Positions 27,191 to 34,700 of a stretch of DNA of 64,000 bases are shown in pieces; positions within the stretch are counted from its first letter, which is position 1, and every line of letters begins with the position of its first letter. Below the pieces are notes generated by a model. It had not been told where the DNA came from, did not search any database, and worked only from the letters and a program-made list of their open reading frames with translations. The stretch is taken from NCBI GenBank assembly GCA_951812575.1, contig OX638322.1, forward strand, positions 1,084,850 through 1,148,849, written 5' to 3'. This stretch comes from Candidatus Binatia bacterium (GTDB lineage Bacteria; Desulfobacterota; Binatia; Bin18). The position numbers were made by a program, and so were the translations under genes.

Positions 27191-27733
27191 ATGAACATGA
27201 CACAATGTGACAAAGAGGGAACGTGTTCTTCAACAGATAGACAGGAGGCGACACGTTTCCTCTTTACGGTATGGAAACGTCGCTGGGCCGGGCTGGTGCT
27301 CCTTTTTGGAAGTCTGTTTATAGGAATGTCCAGCTACGCTCAGGAGAGCGGACTTCAGAATGATCTGGCCCAGGTCGCCAATGAATCAACGCTCGAAATC
27401 ACGACTATCGGGCGCAAAAGTGGCAAGCCGCGGACCAAACCGATCTGGTTTGTCTACGACCAGGGAGCGTTGTATATCCAATCGGGAAAAGACGGAAAAA
27501 CCCATTGGTATCGCAACCTGCAAAAAAATCCGCAGATGCAGTTAAAAATCGGCCAACTCTCCCTCACTGGAAGAGCACAATTTGTGACAGACTTGGCTGA
27601 GAGCGAACGGGTCCACGATCTTTTTCGCTCAAAATATTCTCTCGCGCGGGTGGCCGGACTTGTCGGGTCCTCAATCGGGCATGGCAAGGTCGTTCTGGTT
27701 GAGCAATTGGCTGAATTCACGGCGCAGGAGTAG
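27191..27733 (+). CDS. Deazaflavin-dependent nitroreductase-like protein, membrane-anchored or exported
   Basis: The 180-residue protein has a split-barrel domain of the DDN/DUF385 type: LEITTIGRKSGKPRTKPIWF, then ALYIQSGKDGKTHWYRNLQKNPQ and GRAQFVTD. Such enzymes use cofactor F420 or related flavins, or bind lipids. It is preceded by a hydrophobic segment (WAGLVLLFGSLFIGMSSYA) that reads as a signal peptide or anchor. Residues about 8-25 are encoded by palindromic repeat copy D, so the N-terminus is repeat-derived. The start at ATG 27191 has only a weak AGAAGAAGG site. The next gene, ispD, starts seven bases after its stop. Confidence 0.75.
   Translation: MNMTQCDKEGTCSSTDRQEATRFLFTVWKRRWAGLVLLFGSLFIGMSSYAQESGLQNDLAQVANESTLEITTIGRKSGKPRTKPIWFVYDQGALYIQSGKDGKTHWYRNLQKNPQMQLKIGQLSLTGRAQFVTDLAESERVHDLFRSKYSLARVAGLVGSSIGHGKVVLVEQLAEFTAQE
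27212..27265 (+). repeat. Palindromic repeat PR54, copy D (inside a coding frame)
   Basis: The arms AAAGAGGGAACGTGTTC and GACACGTTTCCTCTTT flank a loop with CAACAGATAGACAGGAGG; total 54 bp. Changes from copy B in one arm are partly matched in the other (GGGAA with TTTCC), keeping the stem. The element is translated in frame near the start of the deazaflavin-type reductase. Confidence 0.8.
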
Positions 27734-27740
27734 GCGTCGT

Positions 27741-28442
27741 ATGCACGTCAACGTGGTCATTGTTGCCGCGGGAAAAGGGACGCGGCTGCAAAGCGAGCTG
27801 CCCAAACCTTTTCTGTCTATTGCCGGTAGTCCGATTCTCGTGCATACCCTGCGGCGTTTTGCCCCCATTGAGGCGATCCGGCGCATGGTCGTTGTCGTTG
27901 CTGCCGAACGCGAGGCTCTTTGCCAGGAGGTACTCCACACGCACGGCCCCTGGCCACAACCGATTACCGTTGTCCACGGGGGAGCGGAACGGCAGGATTC
28001 GGTCCGGAACGGCCTGGCCGCGCTTGAGACGCAGTGCGAGGTCGTGGTGATTCATGACGCGGCTCGGCCGTTTATCAGCGTTGAGGTAATTCAGCGCAGT
28101 ATTGACGCGGCGACCGAAGCGGGCAGCGCAGTTGTGGCGACTCCTGTCCGCGACACCATTAAGCGGGCCGACGCGCAGCACACGATCCGTGAGACGGTCT
28201 CCCGGCAGGACTTGTGGCTGGCGCAAACCCCTCAGACATTCCAGGTCGAAGTAATCCGAGCCGCCCACCGCTGGGCGCAGCAACGGGGTATGGCGGGAAC
28301 GGACGATGCCAGCCTGGTTGAGCAAATGGGTCGGCCCGTCCGCATCGTTCCCAGCGACGCGCTCAATTTCAAGATCACAACACCGGACGATCTGGCTCTC
28401 GCCCAGGCAGTACTCCAGGCACCAAACGGTGTGTGGCAGTGA
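27741..28442 (+). CDS. ispD: 2-C-methyl-D-erythritol 4-phosphate cytidylyltransferase
   Basis: The 233-residue enzyme joins CTP and MEP in the non-mevalonate isoprenoid pathway. Motifs are VVIVAAGKGTRLQ with the later Lys in ELPKPFL (CTP-binding loop), VVIHDAARPFI, ATPVRDTIK, RQDLWLAQTPQTF and TDDASLVEQMG, with NFKITTPDDLALA at the end. The start ATG 27741 fits the family N-terminus. ispF is not in the window. Its last 50 codons and the bases after the stop have a diverged second copy at about 29103-29300. Confidence 0.96.
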   Translation: MHVNVVIVAAGKGTRLQSELPKPFLSIAGSPILVHTLRRFAPIEAIRRMVVVVAAEREALCQEVLHTHGPWPQPITVVHGGAERQDSVRNGLAALETQCEVVVIHDAARPFISVEVIQRSIDAATEAGSAVVATPVRDTIKRADAQHTIRETVSRQDLWLAQTPQTFQVEVIRAAHRWAQQRGMAGTDDASLVEQMGRPVRIVPSDALNFKITTPDDLALAQAVLQAPNGVWQ

Positions 28443-28544
28443 TAAGAGAGATTGATACCGTGTAGCCAGTCGGGTGCAGTTTATTGATTTTGAAATTCCT
28501 ACTGAGACGATCACAAATTTCGTATAACCTGTAAAGAATTCCTG

Positions 28545-28784
28545 ATGGCTCCCACCATTCACAGAGAACGAGGGTTCCGGTTCTTTTTCTTCTCCCGAGA
28601 GGAGCCGCGGATACATGTTCACGTTATCCGCGCGGAAGGTGAGGCCAAGTTTTGGCTGGAACCGGAGATTGAACTTGCGAGGAACTATGGATTGTCACGT
28701 ATCCAATTGAAGGAAGCAGAAGAGATTGTAGAGGAGCGTCAAAATGAGTTCCGAGCCGCTTGGCATGAGCACTTCGGAAGTTGA
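28545..28784 (+). CDS. DUF4160 protein, probable toxin-antitoxin member
   Basis: The 79-residue protein matches DUF4160: MAPTIHRERGFRFFFFSREE, then IHVHVIRAEGEAKFWL and LARNYGLSRIQLKEAEEIVEE. It overlaps the following DUF2442 gene by 41 bases. DUF4160 and DUF2442 proteins occur together as paired small genes that have been predicted to be a toxin-antitoxin-like module; which is which has not been settled from sequence. The pair lies between intact ispD and its duplicated 3' end, in a low-density accessory patch. Confidence 0.85.
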   Translation: MAPTIHRERGFRFFFFSREEPRIHVHVIRAEGEAKFWLEPEIELARNYGLSRIQLKEAEEIVEERQNEFRAAWHEHFGS

Positions 28785-29013
28785 GATTACGAGTATCTCT
28801 GCGCACGGCGTCTGGCTGCTCGCCGGCGAAGAGGAACTTTTCCTCCCTTATGATGATTTTCCATGGTTCAAAGATGTTTCCGTGGGGAAAATCCTGAACG
28901 TGAGGGAACCAACTCCCGGTCACTTTTATTGGCCCGAGCTAGACGTTGATCTCGGGGTGGAAACCATTCGCCATCCCGACCGTTTTCCACTTCGAGCTCA
29001 ACGTGATACTTAG
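28744..29013 (+). CDS. DUF2442 protein, partner of DUF4160
   Basis: The 89-residue protein has the DUF2442 pattern: ITSISAHGVWLLAGEEELFL, YDDFPWFKDVSVGKILNV, then FYWPELDVDLGVETIRHPDRF. The start ATG 28744 lies inside the DUF4160 gene, and an ATG at 28765 is also possible. Overlap implies coupled translation. The function is inferred only from pairing with DUF4160. Confidence 0.85.
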   Translation: MSSEPLGMSTSEVEITSISAHGVWLLAGEEELFLPYDDFPWFKDVSVGKILNVREPTPGHFYWPELDVDLGVETIRHPDRFPLRAQRDT

Positions 29014-29102
29014 CCCGGCGCGCGTAGCAGTGCACTAAAACGCACGGTCGAATTCTATCTCAGTATTCATGAGGCAGGTGACATGACAGGCCATTGGATC
29101 GT

Positions 29103-29276
29103 GGGGGCGTCGTGGAAACGGACGCTGCAACCTTGATTGAGCAAATGGGCCGACCCGTCCGCATCGTTCCCGGCGACACACTCAATTTCAAGATTACGAC
29201 ACCAGATGACCTGGCTCTCGCCAAGGTAGTGCTGCAAGCGTCCCAACCGGGTATGGTCGGAATGACGAAGAATTGA
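29103..29276 (+). pseudogene. Diverged second copy of the ispD 3' end
   Basis: The segment encodes IEQMGRPVRIVPGDTLNFK and ITTPDDLALAKVVLQA, close to the last 50 codons of ispD (VEQMGRPVRIVPSDALNFK, ITTPDDLALAQAVLQA). Similarity continues past the stop, where TTGATGGTGTATAGTCAG resembles TTGATACCGTGTAGCCAG after ispD. The upstream nine-tenths of the gene is absent. It may be the displaced end left when the DUF4160/DUF2442 segment entered ispD, or the trace of a partial duplication. Confidence 0.75.
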
Positions 29277-29376
29277 TGGTGTATAGTCAGTTGGCTACAG
29301 ATTCATTATGGAGGATCGTTATTCTATATTGTTGGTGGCGATATCTGCATAGGTAAGCGCTACTTGGAGAAAGTAC

Positions 29377-29715
29377 ATGAGAGAATATCTATCTTACTTG
29401 ACCGCATTGGGAGCGATGGTCGCTTTTCTCTTCTCCGTATATCAATACATTGACACAAGACGAGCGGCCGAAAGAAACCATAGGTTTGATCAGTTCCATC
29501 GCGTATTCGGGTGGGTAGCAGGCCGAACTCCAGATGGTCAGCATCTAGTCGACACGCAGCAGGCCATGGCCGTGTATGAACTCTCTGAATTTCGGGAGTA
29601 TTGAGATTTGAGCTTACCTATCATCAATTATTATCTCATGAAGACTGAAGGTGAGAAGGATGATTCCCTCTTTCGAGGAGCACTGCTTTACACAAAAGAT
29701 AAGCTGTCCCAGTGA
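29377..29715 (+). pseudogene. Small membrane-anchored protein gene with an in-frame stop
   Basis: From ATG 29377 the frame encodes 75 residues with an N-terminal helix (YLSYLTALGAMVAFLFSVYQ) followed by a charged region ending ELSEFREY, then TGA at 29602. The same frame continues without another stop to 29713 as DLSLPIINYYLMKTEGEKDD and SLFRGALLYTKDKL, which reads like genuine protein. A nonsense mutation is the simplest explanation; readthrough or a working short form are alternatives. I do not recognise the family. Confidence 0.5.
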
Positions 29716-29845
29716 GATCACGAACGGACAGGCGGACATAGCTATAGGCGCCAGCCGACCGCTAACGCTATAGCTGAACTCGGCTCTATGCAGTCATATG
29801 AGATTCTCATAGACATCCCCAACGGCGAAACGAATTGTGAATCAT

Positions 29846-30044
29846 ATGTTCGACCTTCTTCGGGCGCTGATATCCGAGGGCAGTATCCGACTTTCGGAGC
29901 ACAGATACGATAAGAAGGGTCTCCGTGCTTGCTCTTAAAGGCGCGTATCGTCTTGACGATGTCCGGGAGGCTCTTCGTCGAGGTGACGTGAAGACCGCTG
30001 CAAAATATGCGCGCGTGTTCAGTCTCACGCCTGTTGCTGTGTAA
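29846..30044 (+). pseudogene. Decayed small gene(s), DUF4258-like start
   Basis: ATG 29846 opens a frame for MFDLLRALISEGSIRLSEH, like the start of DUF4258-type small proteins, but it stops after 30 codons. A second frame from GTG 29925, shifted by one base, encodes 39 residues (LDDVREALRRGDVKTAAKYA, RVFSLTPVAV). They may be two parts of one frameshifted gene or two fragments. The rest of 29716-29845 shows nothing recognisable. Confidence 0.35.
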
Positions 30045-30049
30045 GATCG

Positions 30050-31120
30050 CTATCTGCGCAGGACTGTACGCCCAGCCTGACCAAAGAGATTCGGGGTCGG
30101 GCTCTTGGCTTGGGCCTCTTGCTGCGTAATAAGCCCTCGCGTAGCGAGGTCAACAAGCGCCCGGTCCATGGTCTGCATCCCATCCTTTTGGCCGACCTGG
30201 AGAGCCGAAAGAATTTGGTGGCCCTTGCCCTCGCGGATCAGGGTGCGGACTGCCGGACTGCCCACCAGGATTTCCAGAGCCGGGACTCGTCCCCCGCCTT
30301 TCTTTTGACACAGAGTCTGGGTGATAATGGCTTCGATTGCGTCGGCGAACTGGGTCCGAATCTGGGTTTGTTGAGCGGCTGGAAAGACGTCGATGATCCG
30401 GTCAACGGCCTGCGCCACGCCTGGCGCATGTAGGGTACTCAAAACGAGATGGCCGGTTTCGGCGGCGGTGAGAGCGAGTTGGATGGTTTCCAGGTCGCGC
30501 ATTTCGCCAACCAGAATAATGTCGGGGTCTTCGCGTAAGACCGCTCGCAACGCATTGGCGAACGAGTGAGTATGGACACCGAGTTCACGCTGATTGACGA
30601 GGCATTTCCTGGACTGATGAGTGAATTCGATGGGGTCTTCAATCGTGACGATATGCCCTGCGACCGTCTCATTGAGATGGTTGACCATGGCGGCCAGGGT
30701 GGTTGATTTTCCACAGCCGCTTGGACCGGTCACCAGGATCAACCCTTTGCTCCGCGTACACAGTTGGCTGAGAATCGGCGGCAGCCCAAGTTCCTCGAAC
30801 GAGGCAATCTTCGTTGGGATGGCCCGAAACACCACGCCCTCGCCGTGTTGCTGCATGAAGACATTCACCCGAAAGCGCCCCGCGTCACCCAGGTCACAGG
30901 AGAAGTCGAGTTCGAGACCCTCCTCAAACGCCCTTCGCTGATCCTCATCCATAATGTTGTACACCAGGGTATGGACCTCATCCCGGGACAGCGGGGTCTG
31001 ATCAAACCGTTTCATGACCCCGTCGAGCCGAATCATGGGTGGTGCTCCACTGCTGAGATGGATGTCAGAAGCGCCCGATTGGACAGCGCTGGTGAGGAGT
31101 GCGGTTACATCCGTTGACAT
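30050..31120 (-). CDS. PilT-like type IV pilus retraction ATPase
   Basis: The 356-residue ATPase has Walker A VTGPSGCGKSTTLA, the Asp-box region TIEDPIEFTHQ, Walker B DPDIILVGEMRDLETIQLAL with the His box ETGHLVLSTLHAP, and the C-terminal PALEILVGSPAVRTLIREGK typical of PilT/PilU. These hexamers pull pili back, driving twitching motility and DNA uptake. It stands alone; no other pilus genes are in the window. Paired with comEC and the comEA-like gene, it is consistent with natural competence. Confidence 0.92.
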   Translation of the reverse strand: MSTDVTALLTSAVQSGASDIHLSSGAPPMIRLDGVMKRFDQTPLSRDEVHTLVYNIMDEDQRRAFEEGLELDFSCDLGDAGRFRVNVFMQQHGEGVVFRAIPTKIASFEELGLPPILSQLCTRSKGLILVTGPSGCGKSTTLAAMVNHLNETVAGHIVTIEDPIEFTHQSRKCLVNQRELGVHTHSFANALRAVLREDPDIILVGEMRDLETIQLALTAAETGHLVLSTLHAPGVAQAVDRIIDVFPAAQQTQIRTQFADAIEAIITQTLCQKKGGGRVPALEILVGSPAVRTLIREGKGHQILSALQVGQKDGMQTMDRALVDLATRGLITQQEAQAKSPTPNLFGQAGRTVLRR

Positions 31121-31317
31121 GGGGACCTCCGGCTGCGGAACAACAGAACACGATTACGCTCGCATCTATACTGCGACTGTACGCAGAAGAAGAATACGGA
31201 ACAAGGATGATTGCTGGCGGGTGAAGCTGACCAGCCATTTGTCTCTATGCACTCGTGGTCGCCTGTGGTAAGCCAGACCTTCTATTCTCCCTCCCAGCAG
31301 GAAAAGGAGAGCGCACG

Positions 31318-32133
31318 ATGGGATATGAGACTATTATCTACGAGCAGGTAGAAGACAAGATTGTCCGCGTGACGCTGAATCGTCCGGAGAAACTGAACGC
31401 CATGAGTCGCCAACTCTTGTCCGAGTTGGACGCGGCCCTGGAGGAGTTTGAAGCGGATAATGATGCCAGTGTCCTGATTATTCGTGGGGCCGGGCGGGCC
31501 TTCTGCGCCGGGTATGATCTCCAGCCGGTCTCGGGGCCGGGGGGAGGCTTTACTGTCACCAGTGACCGCTGGGGACTGCGCAAGCTTGTCGCCCGCTGGC
31601 AGCGTCTGTGGAATCTGTCCAAACCAACCATTGCGCAGGTCCACGGCTATTGTTTGGCCGGAGCGACAGAGTTTGTCGGGCATTGCGATCTGGTCTTTGC
31701 GGCCGACGATGCCCAGTTCGGCCATCCTGCCGGACGTTCGCTCGGAGTGCTCCCGTCGTTGGCCATGTGGCCCTACCTGATGGGGATGCGCAAGACCAAA
31801 GAGTTTCTCTTTACTGGGGATTCCATGACTGCGGCTGAGGCGCTGGAGAACGGCCTGATTAACCACGTCTACCCGAAACAACAACTGGAGGACGAGGTGC
31901 TGCGCTACGCCCGTCGCGTTGCCGCGGTGCCGGTTGACCTGTTGACGCTCCATAAGGCGGCGACCAATCGCTTTTTTGAGGCCATGGGCCTATATGCGGC
32001 TGAACAGTCGGCAACGGAATTTGACGTAATCGCTCATCAAACCGTGACGGTCAAAAATGAGGTTAAAAAAATGATGGAACGCGGACTCAAAGAAGCTCTG
32101 CGTGAGCGTGACAAGCCGTTTGCCAAGAAATAG
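31318..32133 (+). CDS. Enoyl-CoA hydratase/isomerase family protein
   Basis: The 271-residue protein is a crotonase. It starts YETIIYEQVEDKIVRVTLNR with the PEKLNAMS segment, and has the oxyanion-hole strand IIRGAGRAFCAGYDL and the second motif VHGYCLAGATEFVGHCDLVF, then FGHPAGRSLGVLPS. The usual catalytic Glu positions are occupied by other residues (ATEFVG; RSLGV), so it may be a variant hydratase, isomerase or hydrolase. The ATG 31318 has GGAGAGCGCACG before it. The substrate is unknown. It is followed two bases later by a histidine phosphatase gene. Confidence 0.9.
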   Translation: MGYETIIYEQVEDKIVRVTLNRPEKLNAMSRQLLSELDAALEEFEADNDASVLIIRGAGRAFCAGYDLQPVSGPGGGFTVTSDRWGLRKLVARWQRLWNLSKPTIAQVHGYCLAGATEFVGHCDLVFAADDAQFGHPAGRSLGVLPSLAMWPYLMGMRKTKEFLFTGDSMTAAEALENGLINHVYPKQQLEDEVLRYARRVAAVPVDLLTLHKAATNRFFEAMGLYAAEQSATEFDVIAHQTVTVKNEVKKMMERGLKEALRERDKPFAKK

Positions 32134-32134
32134 C

Positions 32135-32842
32135 ATGAAAAAAGGACTGATGGACGGACGCCGCATCTACCTGATGCGCCATGGGGAAACCCTGTATCAA
32201 CGTGTGGCAAACGAGGGGGCGCTGGGTAATGGAGCCCTGACCGAGCGGGGGCAAGAGCAGACCGCGGCGGTCGCCTTGCTCTTTCGGGGAGTGCCGCTTG
32301 ATGCGATTTACGCCAGTCCGCTTGAACGGGCGTATGAAACCGCCCAGATCATTGCCAAAGAAAAAGCGCTGGACATTCAGGTGGCGCCGGAGCTGAGCGA
32401 GATTATCCCGAGCGATACGGTCTTAGCCCAAAAAAGCCTGACCGATATCTTTAAGGAGATTCAGGAGTTCTTTAAGAGTACGGACTCTGACTGGGACGAA
32501 TCCTACCTGGGCGGAGAGAGTTTCCGTCAGGTCTATGCCCGTGCCGGGCGCCTCCTACAGGCCCTCTTAGCCAAAGATGATTGGCAGACCGTCCTCCTTG
32601 TTGCGCACGGGGGTGTGAACAACGCTTTTTTGGCCCATGCCACGGGAATGACCCAGGGGCGGATTTTTAATGTTGAGCAGGACTTCGGCTGTATCAATAT
32701 TATTGACTTTGTTCACGGCCGTCCCTTTCTTCGCCTCGCCAATTTTACCCTCTACGATCAGCTCAAGATTCACCTGCGAGAGCACAGCTTGGATATTATT
32801 CTCAATTTGTTGCGAGGGCGTGGAATTATTGATGCTGATTGA
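32135..32842 (+). CDS. Histidine phosphatase (phosphoglycerate-mutase-like) protein
   Basis: The 235-residue protein has the catalytic loop YLMRHGETLYQ near residue 17, the second part YASPLERAYETAQII, a Glu-bearing LSEIIPSD segment and the second catalytic His in LLVAHGGVNNAFL. The family removes phosphate from sugars, nucleotides or cofactors. The start is ATG 32135 or ATG 32150; the latter has AAGGA four bases upstream. It probably shares a transcript with the crotonase gene. The substrate is not predictable. Confidence 0.88.
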   Translation: MKKGLMDGRRIYLMRHGETLYQRVANEGALGNGALTERGQEQTAAVALLFRGVPLDAIYASPLERAYETAQIIAKEKALDIQVAPELSEIIPSDTVLAQKSLTDIFKEIQEFFKSTDSDWDESYLGGESFRQVYARAGRLLQALLAKDDWQTVLLVAHGGVNNAFLAHATGMTQGRIFNVEQDFGCINIIDFVHGRPFLRLANFTLYDQLKIHLREHSLDIILNLLRGRGIIDAD

Positions 32843-32910
32843 TCCTGAAGGGCCTGGCTTTTTCTTAAAGATAAAAATTTTTCATCGTCGAAAAAAGAAC
32901 GACAAACTTC

Positions 32911-32953
32911 TTGACTTGAAGTCTCATTTCCCTTAGTTAGTCTGGTTAAACTA
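32911..32953 (+). promoter_or_regulatory. Promoter and possible operator of the padR-exbBD operon
   Basis: TTGACT (32911) and TAGTTA (32934) are separated by 17 bases. The region from TAGTTA to TTAAACTA (32934-32953) is an imperfect dyad overlapping the -10 and the transcription start, where a PadR-type repressor would block its own operon. The regulatory role is inferred. Confidence 0.5.
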
Positions 32954-32970
32954 GTTTATGGAGGTGTGAC

Positions 32971-33573
32971 ATTAGCGTTCAACTCGTCATTTTAGGGCTG
33001 TTATCCGAGAAGCCGTTTCATGGCTATGAACTGCGGCAGGAAGTCGAGCACCGGCTGTACGCCAAGTATATCAACCTGAGTGGTGGCTCGCTCTACTATA
33101 ACCTCGGGCAGCTTGAACAGGCCGGCTATGTGGAAAAGACCAAAGTCGAGCAAAAGGGCAATTATCCGGCCCGGCAGGTCTACCAAATCACGCCGGCCGG
33201 CCACGACTATTTACAGGTTGAGTTGCGCCGTCAACTGTTCGACACCAAAGAGCGAACCAAAGTCTTTGACCCCTTGAACGCCGCCCTCGCCTTTAGTCAT
33301 CTGCTTGACAACTCAGAGCTGCGTGAGGCACTCCAGAGTCAACTTGAGTGGACCCACAGCCGTCTGGCCTGGGTCACTGAGCAGCAGGCCTACTGGAATG
33401 AGCAGGGTGTAACACTCCCACAAGCCCAGATTATTACGCATGGATTGGCGTATTTGAAAGGGGAAATTTATTGGCTTGAGGAATTCCTGGCCACGATCGA
33501 TGGACAGAATGGTCAAGGATTGAAGGCCGATGGACCAACCGGCGTCTCTTCTTCGGAGAGAGAAGCGATATAG
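32971..33573 (+). CDS. PadR-family transcriptional regulator, apparent ATT start
   Basis: The 200-residue protein has a PadR winged helix (VILGLLSEKPFHGYELRQEV, then GGSLYYNLGQLEQAGYVEK and YQITPAGHDYL) followed by a long helical C-terminal domain. The only start that keeps the whole winged helix is ATT at 32971, six bases after GGAGG. An in-frame stop lies at 32947 with no ATG, GTG or TTG between; the next GTG (33130) would cut the domain in half. It lies 41 bases before exbB and probably controls that operon and itself. Confidence 0.85.
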   Translation: MSVQLVILGLLSEKPFHGYELRQEVEHRLYAKYINLSGGSLYYNLGQLEQAGYVEKTKVEQKGNYPARQVYQITPAGHDYLQVELRRQLFDTKERTKVFDPLNAALAFSHLLDNSELREALQSQLEWTHSRLAWVTEQQAYWNEQGVTLPQAQIITHGLAYLKGEIYWLEEFLATIDGQNGQGLKADGPTGVSSSEREAI

Positions 33574-33614
33574 GAAAAAACGTAGAGACATCCCACACAA
33601 GAGGAGGGTTCAGA

Positions 33615-34259
33615 ATGGAAGGTTTAAGTGTTCTCGATATGATCCAGCAGGGGTGGTATATCACCTATCCCCTGATCATAATGTCGGTGGTTGTCATCAC
33701 TATCATCTTTGAACGGATAGTTGCCCTGCGCGGATTGATTGGGGGGACCTTGCAGATTGCCGGCGGTCTGGTTGGCGTCTTACAGAAGGGTGATTTTCAA
33801 GCAGCGATCACCTCCGCCGAGGAGCAGGCGGATAAACCGGCGGGCCGGATATTTCGTGATGTCCTTGCTCAACAAGAGGGCGAATCGCTCGAGTATTTGT
33901 CTGAAATCATTGAAGACCGCCGCTTCGAGGAAATCGAGGCGCTCAAAGGCAGCATCTGGATCCTGGGAACAGTCGGCGTGAGTGCGCCCTTCATTGGGCT
34001 GCTCGGCACTGTCATCGGGATTATCAAATCCTTCACAAATATGGCGGTTGAGGGCAGTGGTGGTTTTGCCGTGGTTGCCGGTGGTATTTCTGAGGCCCTG
34101 GTTGCAACGGCTCTTGGTCTCGCAGTCGGGATCGTTGCGGTGGTCTTCTATAACTATTTTCATACCAAACTTGAGCGGATCGAGGCGGCCACAACGATCA
34201 GCTCAGACCGTGTCCTCGAAGCAGTCCGCCTGGGGAGGAAAGCTCATGGGAATGACTAA
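33615..34259 (+). CDS. ExbB/TolQ/MotA-type proton channel (pair 1)
   Basis: The 214-residue membrane protein has a first helix near residues 15-35, a cytoplasmic loop, and the two long helices that line the channel: GTVGVSAPFIGLLGTVIGII and ISEALVATALGLAVGIVAVV. Five ExbB subunits surround an ExbD dimer and pass protons to do work on a periplasm-spanning partner. It overlaps the exbD gene by 14 bases. The partner here appears to be the TonB-anchor/VWA protein two genes on. Confidence 0.93.
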   Translation: MEGLSVLDMIQQGWYITYPLIIMSVVVITIIFERIVALRGLIGGTLQIAGGLVGVLQKGDFQAAITSAEEQADKPAGRIFRDVLAQQEGESLEYLSEIIEDRRFEEIEALKGSIWILGTVGVSAPFIGLLGTVIGIIKSFTNMAVEGSGGFAVVAGGISEALVATALGLAVGIVAVVFYNYFHTKLERIEAATTISSDRVLEAVRLGRKAHGND

Positions 34260-34665
34260 CCCACGCAAGAAGAGCGGGAGTGGATCCGATATTATGGCCG
34301 AGATCAATATCGTTCCCTTGTGCGACATCTTTTTGGTGCTACTGATTATCTTTATGGTGACCAGTGTGGCGATGGTTCAGTCCGGAGCGGAAATTAACTT
34401 GCCCGAGGTGCAGGAAACCGACTCGGAGCCACGGCAGATTGTGATTACGGTCACCCCCCAAAAGGAAATCTTTGTGAACGCCAGACCGGTGACCATGGCC
34501 GATCTTGAGGTGGCCATTCGGCAGCAGGTCACGGCCAAGCCGGACGTGCCGGTTGTCCTCGAAGGGGATAAGGATGTCATTTTAGGAGAGGCGGTAAAAA
34601 TTCTCTCCATTGCCCAACGGGCCGGAGCGGCTCAGGTCGCGATTGCGGCCAGACAGGCGGGGTAA
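34246..34665 (+). CDS. ExbD/TolR-type protein (pair 1)
   Basis: The 139-residue protein has the classic ExbD start INIVPLCDIFLVLLIIFMVT, with the proton-carrying Asp at residue 27 in the single helix, followed by a periplasmic domain (INLPEVQE, VPVVLEGDKDVILGEAVKI). ATG 34246 is used, inside the end of exbB. It completes the proton motor with the gene before it. A more divergent paralogue is at 43728. Confidence 0.93.
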   Translation: MGMTNPRKKSGSGSDIMAEINIVPLCDIFLVLLIIFMVTSVAMVQSGAEINLPEVQETDSEPRQIVITVTPQKEIFVNARPVTMADLEVAIRQQVTAKPDVPVVLEGDKDVILGEAVKILSIAQRAGAAQVAIAARQAG

Positions 34666-34700
34666 GCGGTCCGTCGTAATCGCTAAAGGAGGGGAGGGCC

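Noticed and set aside
29807-30028. Minus-strand frame of 73 codons
   Set aside because: It shows no domain and no ribosome site; the plus strand has DUF4258-like remnants.
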